Of a stretch of DNA of 48,151 nucleotides, positions 34,412-42,938 are shown one piece after another (position 1 is the first letter of the stretch; every line of letters begins with the position of its first letter). A model generated the notes under the pieces. The model saw nothing but the letters and a program-made list of their open reading frames with translations. It ran no database searches and was not told the DNA's origin. The position numbers and the translations under genes are program-made. Location of the stretch: the NCBI GenBank assembly GCA_017961175.1, contig JAGCXV010000068.1, positions 1 through 48,151 on the forward strand. The letters run 5' to 3'. This DNA comes from Bacteroidales bacterium (GTDB taxonomy: Bacteria > Bacteroidota > Bacteroidia > Bacteroidales > UBA932).

Positions 34412-35374
34412 ATGGAAAGGCATCCCAAGATCATATATATGGGCACTCCGGAATTTGCGGTAGGCCCGCTTAAGGCTCTGCTTGAAGCAGGCTATGAAAT
34501 TCCTGCCGTGGTAACCGTGCCGGACAAGCCGAAGGGAAGAGGATTGCAGATGGCCCAGAGCGATGTCAAGAAATTTGCCTTGGAAGCAGGCGGAATAGAT
34601 ATTCTCCAGCCGGAAAAACTCAGGGATGAAAATTTCCTCGCACAGCTGAGAAGCTACAATGCAGACCTTTTCATCGTAGTGGCTTTCAGGATGTTGCCTG
34701 AGGTCGTATGGAAGATGCCTAAGATGGGAACCTTCAATCTCCACGCCTCCCTTCTTCCGAAATTCAGGGGTGCGGCCCCTCTCAACTGGGCCATAATAAA
34801 GCAAGAAAAGGAAACGGGAGTGACCACTTTCTTCATCGACGATAAAATCGATACCGGAAACATCCTCCTCCAGAAGACCACTCCGGTCAGTCCAAGGGAA
34901 ACAGTTGAAACCCTTCACGACCGCCTCATGGAAATGGGAAGCACCCTTGTGGTTGAAACGGTGCAAGGCCTTGAGAAAGGCATTATTACACCAAAGCCTC
35001 AAGACACATCCCTTCTTACGGAAGCCACATCCGCTGCTCCAAAGCTCAACAAGGAAAACACCCGCATAGACTGGACAAAAACCGCAGCGGAAGTTGACGC
35101 TCTGGTAAGGGGCCTGTCTCCATATCCATCTGCCCTGACCACAATGGTAACAAGCAGCGGAGAAAAGATAGAGATGAAGATTTTCTCAACCGAGCTTACA
35201 GACAGAAAAGCCGGAAAGACAACCGTTACCGCCAAGGCCATCTATGTTCCTTGCTCTGACAATCTTCTGGAAATCATATCCCTTCAGCCTGCGGGAAAGA
35301 AGAGGATGGGAGCTGTGGACTTTATCAACGGACACAAAAATCTTGTGGGAGATGAAAACATCCGCTTCTTCTGA
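34412..35374 (+). CDS. fmt: Methionyl-tRNA formyltransferase
   Basis: The 320-residue enzyme formylates initiator Met-tRNA with 10-formyl-tetrahydrofolate. Motifs: YMGTPEFAVGPLKALL at the start, LHASLLPKFRGAAPLNWAI with the catalytic Asn and His, and the DDKIDTGNILLQ aspartate segment. A C-terminal RNA-binding barrel follows. It sits 5 bases after the permease gene, and its last 23 bases overlap the thiamine pyrophosphokinase gene. Confidence 0.97.
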   Translation: MERHPKIIYMGTPEFAVGPLKALLEAGYEIPAVVTVPDKPKGRGLQMAQSDVKKFALEAGGIDILQPEKLRDENFLAQLRSYNADLFIVVAFRMLPEVVWKMPKMGTFNLHASLLPKFRGAAPLNWAIIKQEKETGVTTFFIDDKIDTGNILLQKTTPVSPRETVETLHDRLMEMGSTLVVETVQGLEKGIITPKPQDTSLLTEATSAAPKLNKENTRIDWTKTAAEVDALVRGLSPYPSALTTMVTSSGEKIEMKIFSTELTDRKAGKTTVTAKAIYVPCSDNLLEIISLQPAGKKRMGAVDFINGHKNLVGDENIRFF

Positions 35375-36056
35375 AAAGACAATCATCATTCTCTGCGACG
35401 GGGACTTCCCATCCAAAGGACCGGGACTCAAAGCTCTGAAAGACTCCCGGAAGCAGAAATCAAGATACACACTGATCGCATGTGACGGAGCATTCCTCAG
35501 CCTGCTGAAAAACGGGATGGATGCGGACTGGATAGTGGGTGACATGGACACTCTACCAAAGAAATGGCAGGCTAAATTCAAGGACAGGATCCACAAGGAA
35601 GCCGAGCAGGATTTCAACGACCAGGCAAAGGCTTTCCGCTTTGCCCTCAACCTTATCGCGGAGGATAAAGAAGACACTGGATATTCCATCATAATCCTCG
35701 GTGCAACCGGAAAAAGGGAAGACCATACCCTCGGCAACATTTCCTACCTTCCGTTCTTTGCACAGACCCTGAGGGAGAGATTCCCGAAGAAAGAGATAAC
35801 CGTCTCCATCGTAACGGATTACGGAGTGTTTGTACCAATTCTTGACACTACCCGCCTGAAGGGAGAGCCGGGAGACAGGATATCCATATTCGCCTTTGAC
35901 CAGACACTCAAGATCAAATCAACGGGACTGGAATACAAGACCGATGATGTAACCTTCGATTTCTGGTGGAAGGCTACGCTCAACACATTCAAAAAGCGGG
36001 ATGTGCTGCTTAAGTTCAGCCATCCCGCCAAAGCCTTGCTTTATTTTCCTTTCTAA
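35352..36056 (+). CDS. thiN: Thiamine pyrophosphokinase
   Basis: The 234-residue enzyme transfers pyrophosphate from ATP to thiamine. The start is taken at the ATG at 35352, because the family N-terminus TIIILCDGDFP lies just after it; a longer upstream frame only reads through fmt. Motifs: ACDGAFLSLL, DWIVGDMDTLP (metal-binding aspartates), DFNDQAKA and GATGKREDHTLGN. Overlap with fmt is 23 bases in another frame. Its stop interlocks with the stop of the convergent nupC. Confidence 0.93.
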   Translation: MKTSASSEKTIIILCDGDFPSKGPGLKALKDSRKQKSRYTLIACDGAFLSLLKNGMDADWIVGDMDTLPKKWQAKFKDRIHKEAEQDFNDQAKAFRFALNLIAEDKEDTGYSIIILGATGKREDHTLGNISYLPFFAQTLRERFPKKEITVSIVTDYGVFVPILDTTRLKGEPGDRISIFAFDQTLKIKSTGLEYKTDDVTFDFWWKATLNTFKKRDVLLKFSHPAKALLYFPF

Positions 36057-37651
36057 GCGAGGAACATTCCCACCATTGCTGCAGAAACAAGAGCAACAAG
36101 GGCAGATCCTAGCAATGCCCTGATTCCGTATTCGCCGAGGATGGACTGTTTGTTAGGAGCCATACCTCCAACGCCTCCGATAATAATTCCGATTGAGGCG
36201 AAGTTAGCGAATCCGCAGAGCACGTAAGTTGCCATCACAATGGACTTAGGAGAAGAGAATACAGAGTTCTGGAGCATCTCTGTCAGAGAGCCGTAGCCGA
36301 TGAACTCGGTAAGGATGAGCTTTTCTCCGAGGAGTCTTCCCACATAACCTATATCCGCGCTTGGAACTCCGATAAGCCAGATGATCGGATAGAAGATATA
36401 TGAGAGTATGCACTCCAGTGAGAGGTCTGTGTATCTTCCGTCTGTAACGGCTGCAATCCAGCGGTCCATAGCCGGGAAGCTTATGATGTTCAGAATGTAA
36501 TTCACACCTGCAATCAGAGCGTAGAATACCAGCAGCATCGCAGCCACGTTTGCTGCAAGCTTAAGACCCTGGGTTGTTCCTATTGATATGGCATCCAGCA
36601 CGTTGCTTCCGAGTTTTTCCTTGGAAACCTGAACGGAGTTGTCTATCTTCTCAGTCTCCGGCTTGAGGATCTTTGCCATTGCAATTGCACCAGGAGCCGC
36701 CATCACGGACGCGCTCAGAAGGTGCTTTGCAAATTCTACCGTCATGACGGGATCACCGCATCCCAGCATTCCGATATATGCCGCCAGCACTCCGCCGCTC
36801 ATCGTCGCCATACCGGAAACCATAATCAGCATCAGCTCGCTTCGGCTCATTCTTGGAATATATTCCTTGACCATCAGCGGAGCCTCGGTCTGACCCAGGA
36901 ACACGTTGCCGGCGCAAGAAAGGGACTCTGCTCCGGAAATGTTCATAAGCTTGGTCATGATCCATCCCATAAACCATACGACCTTCTGCAAAATGCCCAG
37001 ATAGAACAGAAGGCTTGTCAGGGCAGAGAAGAATACGATGGTAGGAAGAATCTGGAACACGAAGATGTAACCGATACCTCCGGTATCCATCAGTGGACCG
37101 AAAAGGAAGTCCGCACCCGCCTTGGTCCATCCCAAAACGGCAACGAAGCATTTGCCGAATACCTCGAAGAATTTCTGCACAGGAGGGAACATCAGCACGC
37201 AGAACGCTATTATGAACTGGAGCAGCAGGGCCATGCCTACAGTCCTCCAGTTAACCTTCTTGCGGTCTGTAGAGAACAGCCAGGCTATCAGCACGATTAC
37301 TGCAATGCCCAGGATTCCCTTTCCAATGGCTCCGGCACTGAAATGAAGCTCCTTTTCCTGCAGAATCCTGCTGAACATCTCCTTTCTCTTGGCAAGAGCC
37401 TCTTCCTTGGAAACTTCCTCTGAATTTGTTTCCGGCTGGACAGTTTCTGCCGCAGACGTGGTTATAGCTTCTGCAGCGGGGTCGACTGCCTGGGCTACCT
37501 GCTCAGCTGCCTGAGGCTGTGGATCGGTCTGAACGGCTGCGTTAACCATTCCGCAGATAAATCCCACGGCTATGATCACCAGCGCAACCTTCAGAAACTT
37601 AGGCCCCATGAAACCAATCCTAGGGCCGTCTTTCTTTGTAGTTTTCTTCAT
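36053..37651 (-). CDS. nupC: NupC-family concentrative nucleoside transporter
   Basis: The 532-residue membrane protein carries the CNT core: GMATMSGGVLAAYIGMLG, VFLGQTEAPLMVKEYI, CGFANFASIGIIIGGVGGMAP and repeated helices. It imports nucleosides with Na+ or H+. The family is usually about 400 residues long; here there are about 125 extra N-terminal residues, including one extra membrane helix (about 21-42) and a low-complexity Ala/Glu/Gln linker. Single gene, divergent from tgt. Confidence 0.93.
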   Translation of the reverse strand: MKKTTKKDGPRIGFMGPKFLKVALVIIAVGFICGMVNAAVQTDPQPQAAEQVAQAVDPAAEAITTSAAETVQPETNSEEVSKEEALAKRKEMFSRILQEKELHFSAGAIGKGILGIAVIVLIAWLFSTDRKKVNWRTVGMALLLQFIIAFCVLMFPPVQKFFEVFGKCFVAVLGWTKAGADFLFGPLMDTGGIGYIFVFQILPTIVFFSALTSLLFYLGILQKVVWFMGWIMTKLMNISGAESLSCAGNVFLGQTEAPLMVKEYIPRMSRSELMLIMVSGMATMSGGVLAAYIGMLGCGDPVMTVEFAKHLLSASVMAAPGAIAMAKILKPETEKIDNSVQVSKEKLGSNVLDAISIGTTQGLKLAANVAAMLLVFYALIAGVNYILNIISFPAMDRWIAAVTDGRYTDLSLECILSYIFYPIIWLIGVPSADIGYVGRLLGEKLILTEFIGYGSLTEMLQNSVFSSPKSIVMATYVLCGFANFASIGIIIGGVGGMAPNKQSILGEYGIRALLGSALVALVSAAMVGMFLA

Positions 37652-37690
37652 ATGTTGTTTGTTTTGATTTCCGGTTGGACCGATTAACTA

Positions 37691-37698
37691 CAAATATA
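37691..37698 (-). promoter_or_regulatory. Putative -7 box for nupC
   Basis: On the minus strand the bases read TATATTTG, giving a leader of about 36 bases. The -33 is not clear. Confidence 0.45.
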
Positions 37699-37708
37699 CA
37701 ATTTTTCG

Positions 37709-37716
37709 TACTTTTG
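37709..37716 (+). promoter_or_regulatory. Putative -7 box for tgt, next to the start codon
   Basis: TACTTTTG (TANNTTTG) ends only 6 bases before the tgt ATG at 37723, so the mRNA would have almost no leader. No clear -33 is visible. Confidence 0.45.
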
Positions 37717-37722
37717 CCGTGT

Positions 37723-38856
37723 ATGTTTTTTGAACTGACGCACAATAATCCCGACAGCCATGCAAGGGCAGGATTTCTCCACACGGACCACGGAGATATT
37801 CCTACCCCTATCTTCATGCCTGTAGGCACCGTGGGAAGCGTCAAGGGAGTCTATCACAGAGACCTTAAGGAAGACATCAAGGCAAAGATTATCCTCGGGA
37901 ACACATATCATCTGCTTCTAAGACCCGGCACAGACTTGATAAACAAGGCCGGAGGGCTTCACAAGTTCGTCAGCTGGGACAGGCCGATCCTCACCGACAG
38001 CGGCGGATTCCAGGTGTTCTCACTTGCTTCAAGAAGGAAGATCACGGAAGAAGGCTGCACATTCCAGTCTCACATAGACGGATCAAGGCATATATTCACC
38101 CCGGAGAACAACGTGGATGTGCAGAGATTAATCGGAGCGGACATAATTATGGCTTTGGACGAGTGCACTCCGGGAACGGCAGACTACGCTTATTCCAAGA
38201 AGTCTATGGACAGGACGCACCGCTGGCTGAAAAGATGCATTGCAAGGTTCAAGGAGACTGAGCCTCTATATGGTTACAGGCAGTTTTTCTTCCCGATAGT
38301 CCAGGGATGCGTCTATCCCGATTTGAGAAGAGAAGCGGCCAGGATCATCGCCGATGCAGATATGGACGGATGCGCCATCGGAGGGCTTTCTGTGGGCGAG
38401 CCTACGGAAAAGATGTACGAGATGCTGGATGTGCTGAAGGATGAGCTTCCGAAGGACAAGCCGAGATATCTTATGGGAGTGGGAACTCCGGCAAACATAC
38501 TGGAAGGAATTGACCGTGGAGTGGATATGTTCGACTGCGTTATGCCAACCCGTAACGGAAGGAACGGAATGCTTTTCACCTGGGAGGGCACAATAAACAT
38601 AAAGAACAAGAAATGGGCTGAAGATTTCTCCCCGATTGACCCTCAAGGCACGTCGTTTGTAGACCATACCTATACGAAGGCGTACCTGAGGCACATGTTC
38701 GTTGCCGGAGAGATGCTGGGAGCGGAGATAGCAAGCTACCACAACCTGGCTTTCTACCTGGATCTTGTCACAAAGGCAAGGGAGCATATCGTTGCGGGAG
38801 ACTTCAAGAAATGGAAAGAAGAGACCGTAGAGAAACTGTCGAGGAGAATAAGCTAA
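37723..38856 (+). CDS. tgt: Queuine tRNA-ribosyltransferase
   Basis: The 377-residue enzyme swaps guanine 34 of certain tRNAs for the queuosine precursor. The start is the ATG at 37723 (MFFELTHNN), which fits the family; an upstream ATG would put the -7 box inside the gene. Catalytic aspartates are Asp92 (LTDSGGFQVFSL) and Asp271 (DMFDCVMPTRNGRNG). The usual zinc site needs C-x-C-x2-C plus a later His; here the cysteine part reads QGTSFVDH (about 308-315), with no cysteine, while the His (SYHNLAFYL) is kept. The lptG-like gene follows with no gap. Confidence 0.96.
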   Translation: MFFELTHNNPDSHARAGFLHTDHGDIPTPIFMPVGTVGSVKGVYHRDLKEDIKAKIILGNTYHLLLRPGTDLINKAGGLHKFVSWDRPILTDSGGFQVFSLASRRKITEEGCTFQSHIDGSRHIFTPENNVDVQRLIGADIIMALDECTPGTADYAYSKKSMDRTHRWLKRCIARFKETEPLYGYRQFFFPIVQGCVYPDLRREAARIIADADMDGCAIGGLSVGEPTEKMYEMLDVLKDELPKDKPRYLMGVGTPANILEGIDRGVDMFDCVMPTRNGRNGMLFTWEGTINIKNKKWAEDFSPIDPQGTSFVDHTYTKAYLRHMFVAGEMLGAEIASYHNLAFYLDLVTKAREHIVAGDFKKWKEETVEKLSRRIS

Positions 38857-39987
38857 ATGAAACTGAGCAAAGAGGGATTCAAGAACTGGGTGCAGGACTT
38901 CAAGCCGCAGATCACCACCATAGACCGGTACATCATAAAGAAGTTTATCGGCACCTATGTTGTGGCTCTGCTGCTGATCATCGGCATCGTGATTATCTTC
39001 GACCTCAGCGAGAAGGTGGACAAGTTCGTAACCAACCAGGCACCGCTTAAGCTGATCATTTTCCAGTATTACGCCAACTTCATACCGTATTTCGTGAACA
39101 TGTTCAGCCCGATGTTTGTCTTCATCACCGTGATTTTCTTCACCTCCAAGATGGCGGCAAACACTGAGATCATCGCGATACTTGCGGGAGGCATTTCATT
39201 CAAGAGATTGATGTGGCCTTATTTTGTGTCCGCAGCGGCCATCGTGGCATTCTCCCTGATACTCAATCTTTACGTCATTCCTCCTTGTAACAAGGGAAGA
39301 TTGGCGTTCGAGCAGAAATACGTAAAGAAGAAATACGAGAATTTCGCCCGCAACGTCCATTACCAGATAAGCCCCGGCAACTTCCTCTATGTTCAGAGTT
39401 TCGCTCCGAGCAACAATACCGCCTACGGCTTTTCGCTGGAAAGCATCGAGGGTCACGACATCGTTTCCAAGCTCAGCGCCACCGAGGCCCAGTGGGATTC
39501 CACCCTCCAGGCCTGGAAACTCAGGGATTATGCCCTCCGCACTTTTGAAGATGGTTTGGAGACAGTGAAAACCGGCCGTAGCCTGGACACAGCAATTGCC
39601 GTAACCGTAGAAGATTTCTACCGAAGGAGGAACACTGTGCAGACCCTTCCGGACGGGCAGCTAAGAAGGCTTATCCGAGACCAGAAAGTACGCGGAGACA
39701 AGGATGTAATGTTCTCTCTCATAGAGCAGAACGAGAGGTGGGCAATGCCGTTTGCGGCATTCATCCTTACACTGATCGGAGTGTCTCTTTCTTCTGTCAA
39801 GCGAAGGGGAGGTATCGGCCTTAATCTGGGAATCGGAATTGCACTAAGCTTCTCCTACATTCTGTTCCTTAGATTTGCACAGATGTTCGTTTACAGCGGA
39901 AGCCTTCCGCCGTTCATTGCCCTATGGCTTCCAAACGTGCTGTATCTGGGAATTGCAATCTACCTCTACAGGATTGCCCCTAAATAA
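38857..39987 (+). CDS. LptF/LptG-family lipopolysaccharide export permease (standard form)
   Basis: The 376-residue protein has the family arrangement of three helices, a periplasmic domain, and three helices. It begins with TTIDRYIIKKFIGTYV, the YjgP/YjgQ opening, and ends with the RRGGIGLNLGIGIALSF block. It should form the LptB2FG exporter core together with the long copy encoded at 32829-34406. It starts at the base after the tgt stop. Confidence 0.93.
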   Translation: MKLSKEGFKNWVQDFKPQITTIDRYIIKKFIGTYVVALLLIIGIVIIFDLSEKVDKFVTNQAPLKLIIFQYYANFIPYFVNMFSPMFVFITVIFFTSKMAANTEIIAILAGGISFKRLMWPYFVSAAAIVAFSLILNLYVIPPCNKGRLAFEQKYVKKKYENFARNVHYQISPGNFLYVQSFAPSNNTAYGFSLESIEGHDIVSKLSATEAQWDSTLQAWKLRDYALRTFEDGLETVKTGRSLDTAIAVTVEDFYRRRNTVQTLPDGQLRRLIRDQKVRGDKDVMFSLIEQNERWAMPFAAFILTLIGVSLSSVKRRGGIGLNLGIGIALSFSYILFLRFAQMFVYSGSLPPFIALWLPNVLYLGIAIYLYRIAPK

Positions 39988-40015
39988 AAAAGAGGAGTTT
40001 AATACTCCCCTCTTT
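39984..40015. terminator. Bidirectional terminator between the permease and threonine dehydrogenase genes
   Basis: AAAGAGG plus AGT pairs with ACT plus CCTCTTT (two bulged C, loop TTAAT), with A and T tracts on either side. The minus-strand stop codon of the dehydrogenase lies in its loop, so the hairpin also covers the gene end. Confidence 0.75.
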
Positions 40016-40961
40016 CTACTTTTGCCTTGCAGACCTTAAGCATGTCGTCTATCATTTCCTGAAGCCCCCATTTCGGGTTCCAGCCCCATTCTTCACGGGC
40101 GCAGCTGTCGTCCATCACATCCGGCCAACTGGCTGCGATGGCTGCCTTTACAGGATCTATCTGGTAGTCCCAGGTGAATGACGGTATTCTCTTCTTTATC
40201 TCGATGAAGAGCTCTTCAGGAGTGAAGCTCATGGAAGCGATGTTGAAGGAGTTTCTATGGACAAGCTTTGATGGATCAGCCTCCATCAGCTGGGTTGTAG
40301 CCTCCAGAGCGTCAGGCATATACACCATATCCATATAAGCGTCCTTAGGAACGGTGCAGGTATAGCGTCCGTTCTTTACAGCCTCGTAGAAAACCTCCAC
40401 AGCATAGTCTGTGGTTCCGCCACCCGGAAGGCATCCGTTGGATATGATTCCAGGGAAGCGTACGCTGCGGGTATCCACTCCAAACCTCTTGAAATAATAA
40501 TCGCTGAGAAGCTCTCCGCTAACCTTGCAGACACCGTAAATGGTGTCCGGCCTCATTATGGTGTCCTGAGGGGTTTTATAATGTGGGGTGTTGTTTCCGA
40601 AAGCTCCAATGGATGACGGGGTGAAAAGGGCGCATTTGAATTCTCTTGCAAGGTTCAGGGAGTTCAGAAGGGCTCCCATATTTATCTTCCAGGCAAGGTC
40701 CGGATTCAACTCTCCCTTTGCGGAAAGCAGGGCTACAAGATTGTAGATACCGTCTATTCCGTATTTCTTTATTGCCGCTCCGTAACCTTCAAAATCAAGA
40801 GCATCCAGCTGTATTGCCTCGCAGGTCTCGCTCAGCCTCTTTACAACATCTGGCCTGACCTCGGCGGCGATTACATTCTCCTTCCCGTATGTTTTCTGCA
40901 GGTGTGGGACCAGTTCCGTTCCTATCTGACCGCCTGCACCTACAACCAATATCTTTTTCAT
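39999..40961 (-). CDS. L-threonine 3-dehydrogenase, SDR (epimerase-like) type
   Basis: The 320-residue NAD-dependent enzyme has the Rossmann start ILVVGAGGQIGTELV, the catalytic YGVCK (Tyr-x3-Lys) and PSSIGAFGN, which fit the UDP-sugar-epimerase-like threonine dehydrogenases of Bacteroidota rather than the zinc-type Tdh. It oxidises threonine to 2-amino-3-ketobutyrate, which a ligase (Kbl) then splits to glycine. No kbl is in this window. A hairpin lies in its leader at 40987-41010. Confidence 0.9.
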   Translation of the reverse strand: MKKILVVGAGGQIGTELVPHLQKTYGKENVIAAEVRPDVVKRLSETCEAIQLDALDFEGYGAAIKKYGIDGIYNLVALLSAKGELNPDLAWKINMGALLNSLNLAREFKCALFTPSSIGAFGNNTPHYKTPQDTIMRPDTIYGVCKVSGELLSDYYFKRFGVDTRSVRFPGIISNGCLPGGGTTDYAVEVFYEAVKNGRYTCTVPKDAYMDMVYMPDALEATTQLMEADPSKLVHRNSFNIASMSFTPEELFIEIKKRIPSFTWDYQIDPVKAAIAASWPDVMDDSCAREEWGWNPKWGLQEMIDDMLKVCKAKVERGEY

Positions 40962-40986
40962 ATATCTTTCTTGAATTATCTAAAAA

Positions 40987-41010
40987 CCTTAAAGCATTTT
41001 TTGCTTTAGG
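40987..41010 (-). other. Hairpin in the threonine dehydrogenase leader
   Basis: CCTTAAAGC and GCTTTAGG pair, with one bulged base and a T-rich loop of seven, within the 134-base region between the dehydrogenase and queG. It could be a leader structure or an old terminator; nothing else marks it. Confidence 0.35.
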
Positions 41011-41080
41011 AGAACAAAATTAATAAAAATCTTTATTCTTGTCTTAAATAATTAGAAAAATACTGTTCTGCTTAATTTCT

Positions 41081-41088
41081 TAAATTTG
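41081..41088 (+). promoter_or_regulatory. Putative -7 box for queG
   Basis: TAAATTTG matches TANNTTTG and ends 7 bases before the GTG start at 41096, giving almost no leader. No clear -33. Confidence 0.4.
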
Positions 41089-41095
41089 TTGTGCT

Positions 41096-42058
41096 GTGGG
41101 AAAATCCGGAAACAATATAAGCGCTGAGGAACTGTGGGAAGGCATCCAGAAGATGGCTGCCGGGCTTGGCTTTGCCGATTGCGGATGCGCTCATCTGGCT
41201 CCCCTTTCCGGAAGCCGGGAAGAAAAGCGCTACAGGGAGGCTGAACAAATGGGGCACTTCGGCAAGATGGAGTATCTGAAGCGCAATGTGGACAAAAGAA
41301 TGGACCCAAGTCTTCTTCTCCCTGACGCCAAAAGCGTTATTGTGTTCCTTGCCCCTTACTCGGCAGAAAGCGTCACCACACAGGACGGGCTACGGTTTTC
41401 CTCATACGCCCTCGGGGAAGACTATCACAAGGTAATAAAGGACAAGCTCTACCGTATAGTATCGTTCATTGAAGAAACTGCCGGCCGGAAGAAAATCTGC
41501 AGGGTGTTCACCGATTCCGCTCCAGTTATGGAAAGGGCCTGGGCGGTAAAGGCCGGACTGGGATTCATCGGCAAGAACAATTTTCTGGTAAGCCCAAAGG
41601 CGGGCATAAAGAACTTTCTGGGCATTATTATCACTGCCGTGGAACTCCCATATTCTGCCAAAACGGCGGAAAACACCTGCGGACAATGCACCCGCTGCCT
41701 GGACGCCTGCTCCCGTAAAGCCCTGTATGAGCCGTTCCGCATAGACGCATCCAAATGCCTATCGTACAAAACAATAGAAGAACCCCTTGACGAGGCGGAC
41801 AAGGGGCGGACAGACACCTCCCGGGTGGAAGTCTCTCAAAAATGGGTGTTCGGGTGTGACGACTGCGCCGATGCCTGCCCCTACAACCGCTTCAACAAGC
41901 CCGGATGGGCGGAGTTTTCCTCCAACAGGGAGTTCCTCAAGACCTGCACCAGGGATTTCTGGGACAGTATCACGGAAGAGGAATTCCAGAGCCGGTTCAA
42001 GAATTCCCCTATCCTAAGGGCCGGCCTTTCCAAAATCAGAAAAAACATATCGCGATGA
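41096..42058 (+). CDS. queG: Epoxyqueuosine reductase
   Basis: The 320-residue enzyme makes queuosine from epoxyqueuosine in tRNA using cobalamin and two 4Fe-4S clusters. The start is a GTG at 41096, since the first internal ATG (residue 20) would cut the first helix. Cluster motifs are CGQCTRCLDAC and CDDCADACP. DSAPVMERAWAVKAGLGFIGKN is the family core. It lacks the HEAT-like C-terminal extension of the longer enzymes. Its stop overlaps the GSCFA start (ATGA). Confidence 0.95.
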   Translation: MGKSGNNISAEELWEGIQKMAAGLGFADCGCAHLAPLSGSREEKRYREAEQMGHFGKMEYLKRNVDKRMDPSLLLPDAKSVIVFLAPYSAESVTTQDGLRFSSYALGEDYHKVIKDKLYRIVSFIEETAGRKKICRVFTDSAPVMERAWAVKAGLGFIGKNNFLVSPKAGIKNFLGIIITAVELPYSAKTAENTCGQCTRCLDACSRKALYEPFRIDASKCLSYKTIEEPLDEADKGRTDTSRVEVSQKWVFGCDDCADACPYNRFNKPGWAEFSSNREFLKTCTRDFWDSITEEEFQSRFKNSPILRAGLSKIRKNISR

Positions 42059-42927
42059 AAATACTTACTCCAGTAGATATTCCGAAACCGGAAAGACAGA
42101 TAGACTTCTCCAGCAAGATCCTTTGCCTGGGAAGCTGCTTTGCAGACAGTATGGGAGAGAAGCTCACACAGTACGGCTTTGACTGCCTGGTGAACCCTTT
42201 CGGCACGCTGTACAACATCTGCTCGGTTTTCAATTCGCTTATGAGGCTTGGAGCGGTCTCCGGCCTTCTAAGAAGCAGCGACAACCCGCTGTTTAGCAAA
42301 GAAGACGTAATCCTGCGCCCGGACGGGAAGTTTGTCACCTGGAGCCACCATTCAAGGTGCGGCCTTAGACAGACAGAAGGAACAGCGGAAGATTTCCTCA
42401 AAAAAGCCAACCAGGACCTCAACCACGCCGCAGACTTCTTCTGCCAGGCGGATACGGTAATCATCACTCTCGGAACATCTTTCGTCTATAAGCTCAAGGG
42501 CACGGAGTTCGTGGTTTCCAACTGCCATAAAATGCCTGCAAAGGATTTTGAAAGAGTGTTCGTCCCGACGGAAGACACAAGGGAGATGATCGCCCAGATA
42601 AAGGCGATGTTTCCAAAGAAACGCTTCATCTTTACCGTGAGCCCTATCCGGCATCTTGCAGACGGAGCCCACGGCAACAACCTGTCAAAGAGCGCCTTAC
42701 TGCTGGCAATAGAAAATGCCGGAGCGGAGTATTTCCCGTCCTACGAGATAATGCTGGATGAACTCCGCGACTACCGCTGGTATGCGGAAGACATGACTCA
42801 TCCTTCCGAAGCCGCAATAAAATATATCTTTGAAAAATTCACGGAGGCCTTCATCGCCGAGTCCTGCAAGGACCAAATGAAAGAGAACCTCAAAGCTTTC
42901 AAGGCATCACAACATCGTAACAAATAA
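42055..42927 (+). CDS. GSCFA-domain protein
   Basis: The 290-residue protein (start ATG at 42055, overlapping the queG stop) opens with KILTPVDIPKPERQIDFSSKI before CLGSCFADSMGEKL, the GSCFA motif that names the family. Family proteins resemble SGNH hydrolases, and MTHPSEAAIKYIFEKF near the end would supply the Asp/His pair. No signal peptide, so it should be cytoplasmic. Substrate unknown. Translational coupling with queG is likely. Confidence 0.88.
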   Translation: MKILTPVDIPKPERQIDFSSKILCLGSCFADSMGEKLTQYGFDCLVNPFGTLYNICSVFNSLMRLGAVSGLLRSSDNPLFSKEDVILRPDGKFVTWSHHSRCGLRQTEGTAEDFLKKANQDLNHAADFFCQADTVIITLGTSFVYKLKGTEFVVSNCHKMPAKDFERVFVPTEDTREMIAQIKAMFPKKRFIFTVSPIRHLADGAHGNNLSKSALLLAIENAGAEYFPSYEIMLDELRDYRWYAEDMTHPSEAAIKYIFEKFTEAFIAESCKDQMKENLKAFKASQHRNK

Positions 42928-42938
42928 AACCATACAAT

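Noticed and set aside
35244-35351. A longer thiamine pyrophosphokinase start upstream
   Set aside because: It would only add the reverse-compatible frame of fmt and has no similarity to the family; the ATG at 35352 fits.
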